Source: an uncultured Collinsella sp.
GTDB lineage: Bacteria > Actinomycetota > Coriobacteriia > Coriobacteriales > Coriobacteriaceae
Reading direction: 5' to 3'
Length of the DNA stretch: 7,122 bases
Assembly (NCBI GenBank): GCA_902388545.1
Contig: CABMPS010000097.1
Span: forward strand, 1 to 7,122
Part shown: positions 5,511-7,122 of the stretch, piece after piece
Layout of the letters: the number at the start of each line of letters is the position of its first letter
Position numbering within the stretch: the stretch's first letter is position 1
The notes under the pieces: generated by a model
What the model was told of the DNA's origin: nothing
Seen by the model: only the letters and a program-made list of their open reading frames with translations
The model's database searches: none
Program-made: the position numbers and the translations under genes

Positions 5511-6607
5511 TAGAGCTGGGCGGCGTCTTCTAGGAGGGCGTCCCAGATGGCGAGGGCGGCTGCTGCCTCGGCGACGGGGACGGCGCGCGGAACGATGCAG
5601 GGGTCGTGGCGGCCGTGGACCGAGAGCTCGGCATTTTCCATGTCGTCCATGTCCACGGTCTGCTGCTCGCGACCGATGGAGGGCGTCGGCTTTACAGCCA
5701 TACGCCACATGACGGGTGCGCCCGTGGAAATGCCGCCCAGAATGCCGCCGGCGTTGTTGGACTCGACCGCAATCTCGCCCGTCTCGGCATCAATGCGATA
5801 CGGATCGTTGTTCTCGCTGCCGCGCATGGCGGCCACGGCAAAGCCCATGCCAAACTCCACGCCCTTTACGGCGGGAATGCCAAAGGCGATTTGCGCGATG
5901 CGGTTCTCGATGCCGTCCAACATGGGGTCGCCGATGCCCGCGGGCAGACCGTAGATACCGCACTCCACGATGCCGCCGATGCTGTCGAGCTCGTCGCGCG
6001 CGGCCAGAATCTCCTCGCGCATGCGAGCGCCAGCTGCAGCGTCAATGCACGGCAGGTCGTTCGAAAGGATCGCCTTGCGGTCGGCCTCGCGATAGACCAT
6101 GTCGTCCATGGGCAGATCGGAGATGCCGCCGATCTGCGCCACATGCGCCATGACCTTAATGTCGCGGGCCTCAAGTGCCTGCAGCGCGATGCCGCCCGCG
6201 ATGCATAAGGGCGCCGTCAGGCGGCCAGAGAAGTGTCCGCCGCCGGCGACGTCGTGCATGTTGTGGTACTTCACGCGTGCCGGGAAATCCGCATGGCCCG
6301 GGCGGGGCTTGCGGCGCAGCTCGGAGTAGTCCTTGGAGCGCGTGTTGGTGTTCTCGATGATCGCGGCGATAGGCGCGCCCGTGGTGTGTCCATCAACTAT
6401 GCCGGCGATAATGTGGGCGGTGTCGGCCTCGCGGCGCTTGGTCGCCGTCTCGTCGCGGCCGGGGGCACGACGGTCCAAAAAGGCCTGCAGCGTCTCCTGG
6501 TCCACAGCGATGCCCGCGGGGACACCGTCGAGCGAGCAGCCGATAGCAGGGGAGTGCGACTGGCCAAAGATGCTCAGATGCAAAACGTTGCCAAAGGTCG
6601 AGGACAT
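5510..6607 (-). CDS. aroC: Chorismate synthase
   Basis: It converts 5-enolpyruvylshikimate 3-phosphate to chorismate with reduced FMN, the last step of the common aromatic pathway, usually as a cytosolic tetramer. The 365-residue length is normal for bacteria. Visible family marks are GQSHSPAIG at 15-23 with the catalytic histidine H18, RPGHAD at 102-107, GGGHFSGR at 122-129, GGILGGISTGAPV at 287-299, and RHDPC at 333-337 with the second conserved histidine H334 and D335. The start ATG 6607 comes one base after the aroA stop, with GGAGGA inside the end of aroA as ribosome site, so aroA and aroC are coupled and catalyse consecutive steps. The stop codon touches the base of a terminator hairpin. 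Nothing looks damaged. Confidence 0.98.
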   Translation of the reverse strand: MSSTFGNVLHLSIFGQSHSPAIGCSLDGVPAGIAVDQETLQAFLDRRAPGRDETATKRREADTAHIIAGIVDGHTTGAPIAAIIENTNTRSKDYSELRRKPRPGHADFPARVKYHNMHDVAGGGHFSGRLTAPLCIAGGIALQALEARDIKVMAHVAQIGGISDLPMDDMVYREADRKAILSNDLPCIDAAAGARMREEILAARDELDSIGGIVECGIYGLPAGIGDPMLDGIENRIAQIAFGIPAVKGVEFGMGFAVAAMRGSENNDPYRIDAETGEIAVESNNAGGILGGISTGAPVMWRMAVKPTPSIGREQQTVDMDDMENAELSVHGRHDPCIVPRAVPVAEAAAALAIWDALLEDAAQL

Positions 6608-6608
6608 G

Positions 6609-7122
6609 CTATTCCTCCTCGAGCGTGACCTTGCCGCCCAGCAGGCGGTAGTGGTCGAAGAAATCGGGATAGGACTTGTTGACGGCCTCGGCGCCGTGGA
6701 TCACGACCTCGCCGGTGGCACGGCTCGCGGCGATGGCGGCCATCATGGCGATGCGGTGGTCGTTGTGCGAATCGACCTCGCCGCCGGTAAAGGCGTCGAC
6801 GCCCTTGATGATGAGGTCGTCACCGGCAATGCGCACCTGCGCGCCCAGCGCGGTGAGCTCGCGGGTGGTAGTTTCCAGGCGGTCGGATTCCTTGATGCGC
6901 AGGCGGGCGCAGTCGCGGATGAAGGTGCGGCCTTGCGCCAGCGATGCCACGGCCGAGATGACGGGCACCAAGTCGGGGATGTCGTGGGCGCTCATTTCAA
7001 AGCCGGCGAGCTTGTCGGACTGCACAGTGGCGGCGTTGGTGGAGCGCACGATGCGGGCGCCAAAGCGCGAGAGCGCGGCAAGCACGTTGCGATCACCCTG
7101 GGCCGAGCTAAGCGACACGCCC
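6609..7122 (-). CDS. aroA: 3-phosphoshikimate 1-carboxyvinyltransferase (EPSP synthase), C-terminal part; continues off the right edge
   Basis: The last 170 codons of the gene are present, out of roughly 430 usual for the family; the frame is open to the window edge. The enzyme joins shikimate 3-phosphate and phosphoenolpyruvate to make EPSP, the substrate of AroC next door, and is the glyphosate target. Motifs in order are HDIPDLVP, whose second aspartate (of IPD) matches the catalytic D313 of E. coli; RLRIKESDR, matching the second family signature with the catalytic glutamate; SHNDHRIAMM with the phosphoenolpyruvate-binding arginine; and NKSYPDFF with the conserved lysine near the C-terminus. 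A GTG at 7118 is an internal valine codon, not a start. The N-terminal domain, and so the class (glyphosate-sensitive or tolerant), cannot be judged from this part. Confidence 0.97.
   Translation of the reverse strand, partial: GVSLSSAQGDRNVLAALSRFGARIVRSTNAATVQSDKLAGFEMSAHDIPDLVPVISAVASLAQGRTFIRDCARLRIKESDRLETTTRELTALGAQVRIAGDDLIIKGVDAFTGGEVDSHNDHRIAMMAAIAASRATGEVVIHGAEAVNKSYPDFFDHYRLLGGKVTLEEE

Overview
The window looks like chromosomal DNA of a GC-rich, Gram-positive-type bacterium. It has strong GGAGG/AAAGGAG ribosome sites, G/C-biased third codon positions in the right part, and compact gene spacing. The gene set (fused AroE-AroK, fused chorismate mutase-prephenate dehydratase, and a type II dehydroquinase next to glf) makes me think of Coriobacteriia, perhaps Collinsella. 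That assignment is from memory and was not tested by any search.

Layout. Positions 1-974 are the edge of a cell-surface polysaccharide locus. The first 85 bases hold the start of a family 2 glycosyltransferase on the minus strand. A plus-strand ATPase gene of the TagH/Wzt polysaccharide-exporter type follows, and it is broken by a one-base frameshift near its 3' end. At 1028-1104 lies tRNA-Arg (anticodon TCT, CCA encoded), followed by an intrinsic terminator. From about 1219 to the right edge everything is on the minus strand. In transcription order (right to left) this is aroA (partial), aroC, pheA, aroE-aroK fusion, aroQ and glf.

Function. The aro genes cover dehydroquinate to shikimate (AroQ, AroE), shikimate 3-phosphate (AroK), EPSP (AroA), chorismate (AroC), and then prephenate and phenylpyruvate (PheA). 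The block therefore runs from dehydroquinate to the phenylalanine precursor, with aroB, DAHP synthase and tyrA not in view. Glf makes UDP-galactofuranose and fits the polysaccharide genes on its left better than the aro genes.

Regulation. aroA/aroC and pheA/aroEK are tightly coupled pairs (stop-start gaps of 1 and 0 bases). Between aroC and pheA, and between aroEK and aroQ, intrinsic-terminator-like hairpins start flush with the stop codon. A third hairpin without a U-tract follows aroQ. These three gaps share a GGGAC/GTCCC core. The gap before pheA also has alternative pairings that could hide the pheA ribosome site.

No CRISPR array, transposase or phage gene is visible. The most unusual points are the frameshifted exporter ATPase whose frame runs into the tRNA gene, a glf frame that reads through its own terminator hairpin (probable stop-loss), and the structured gaps inside the aro cluster.
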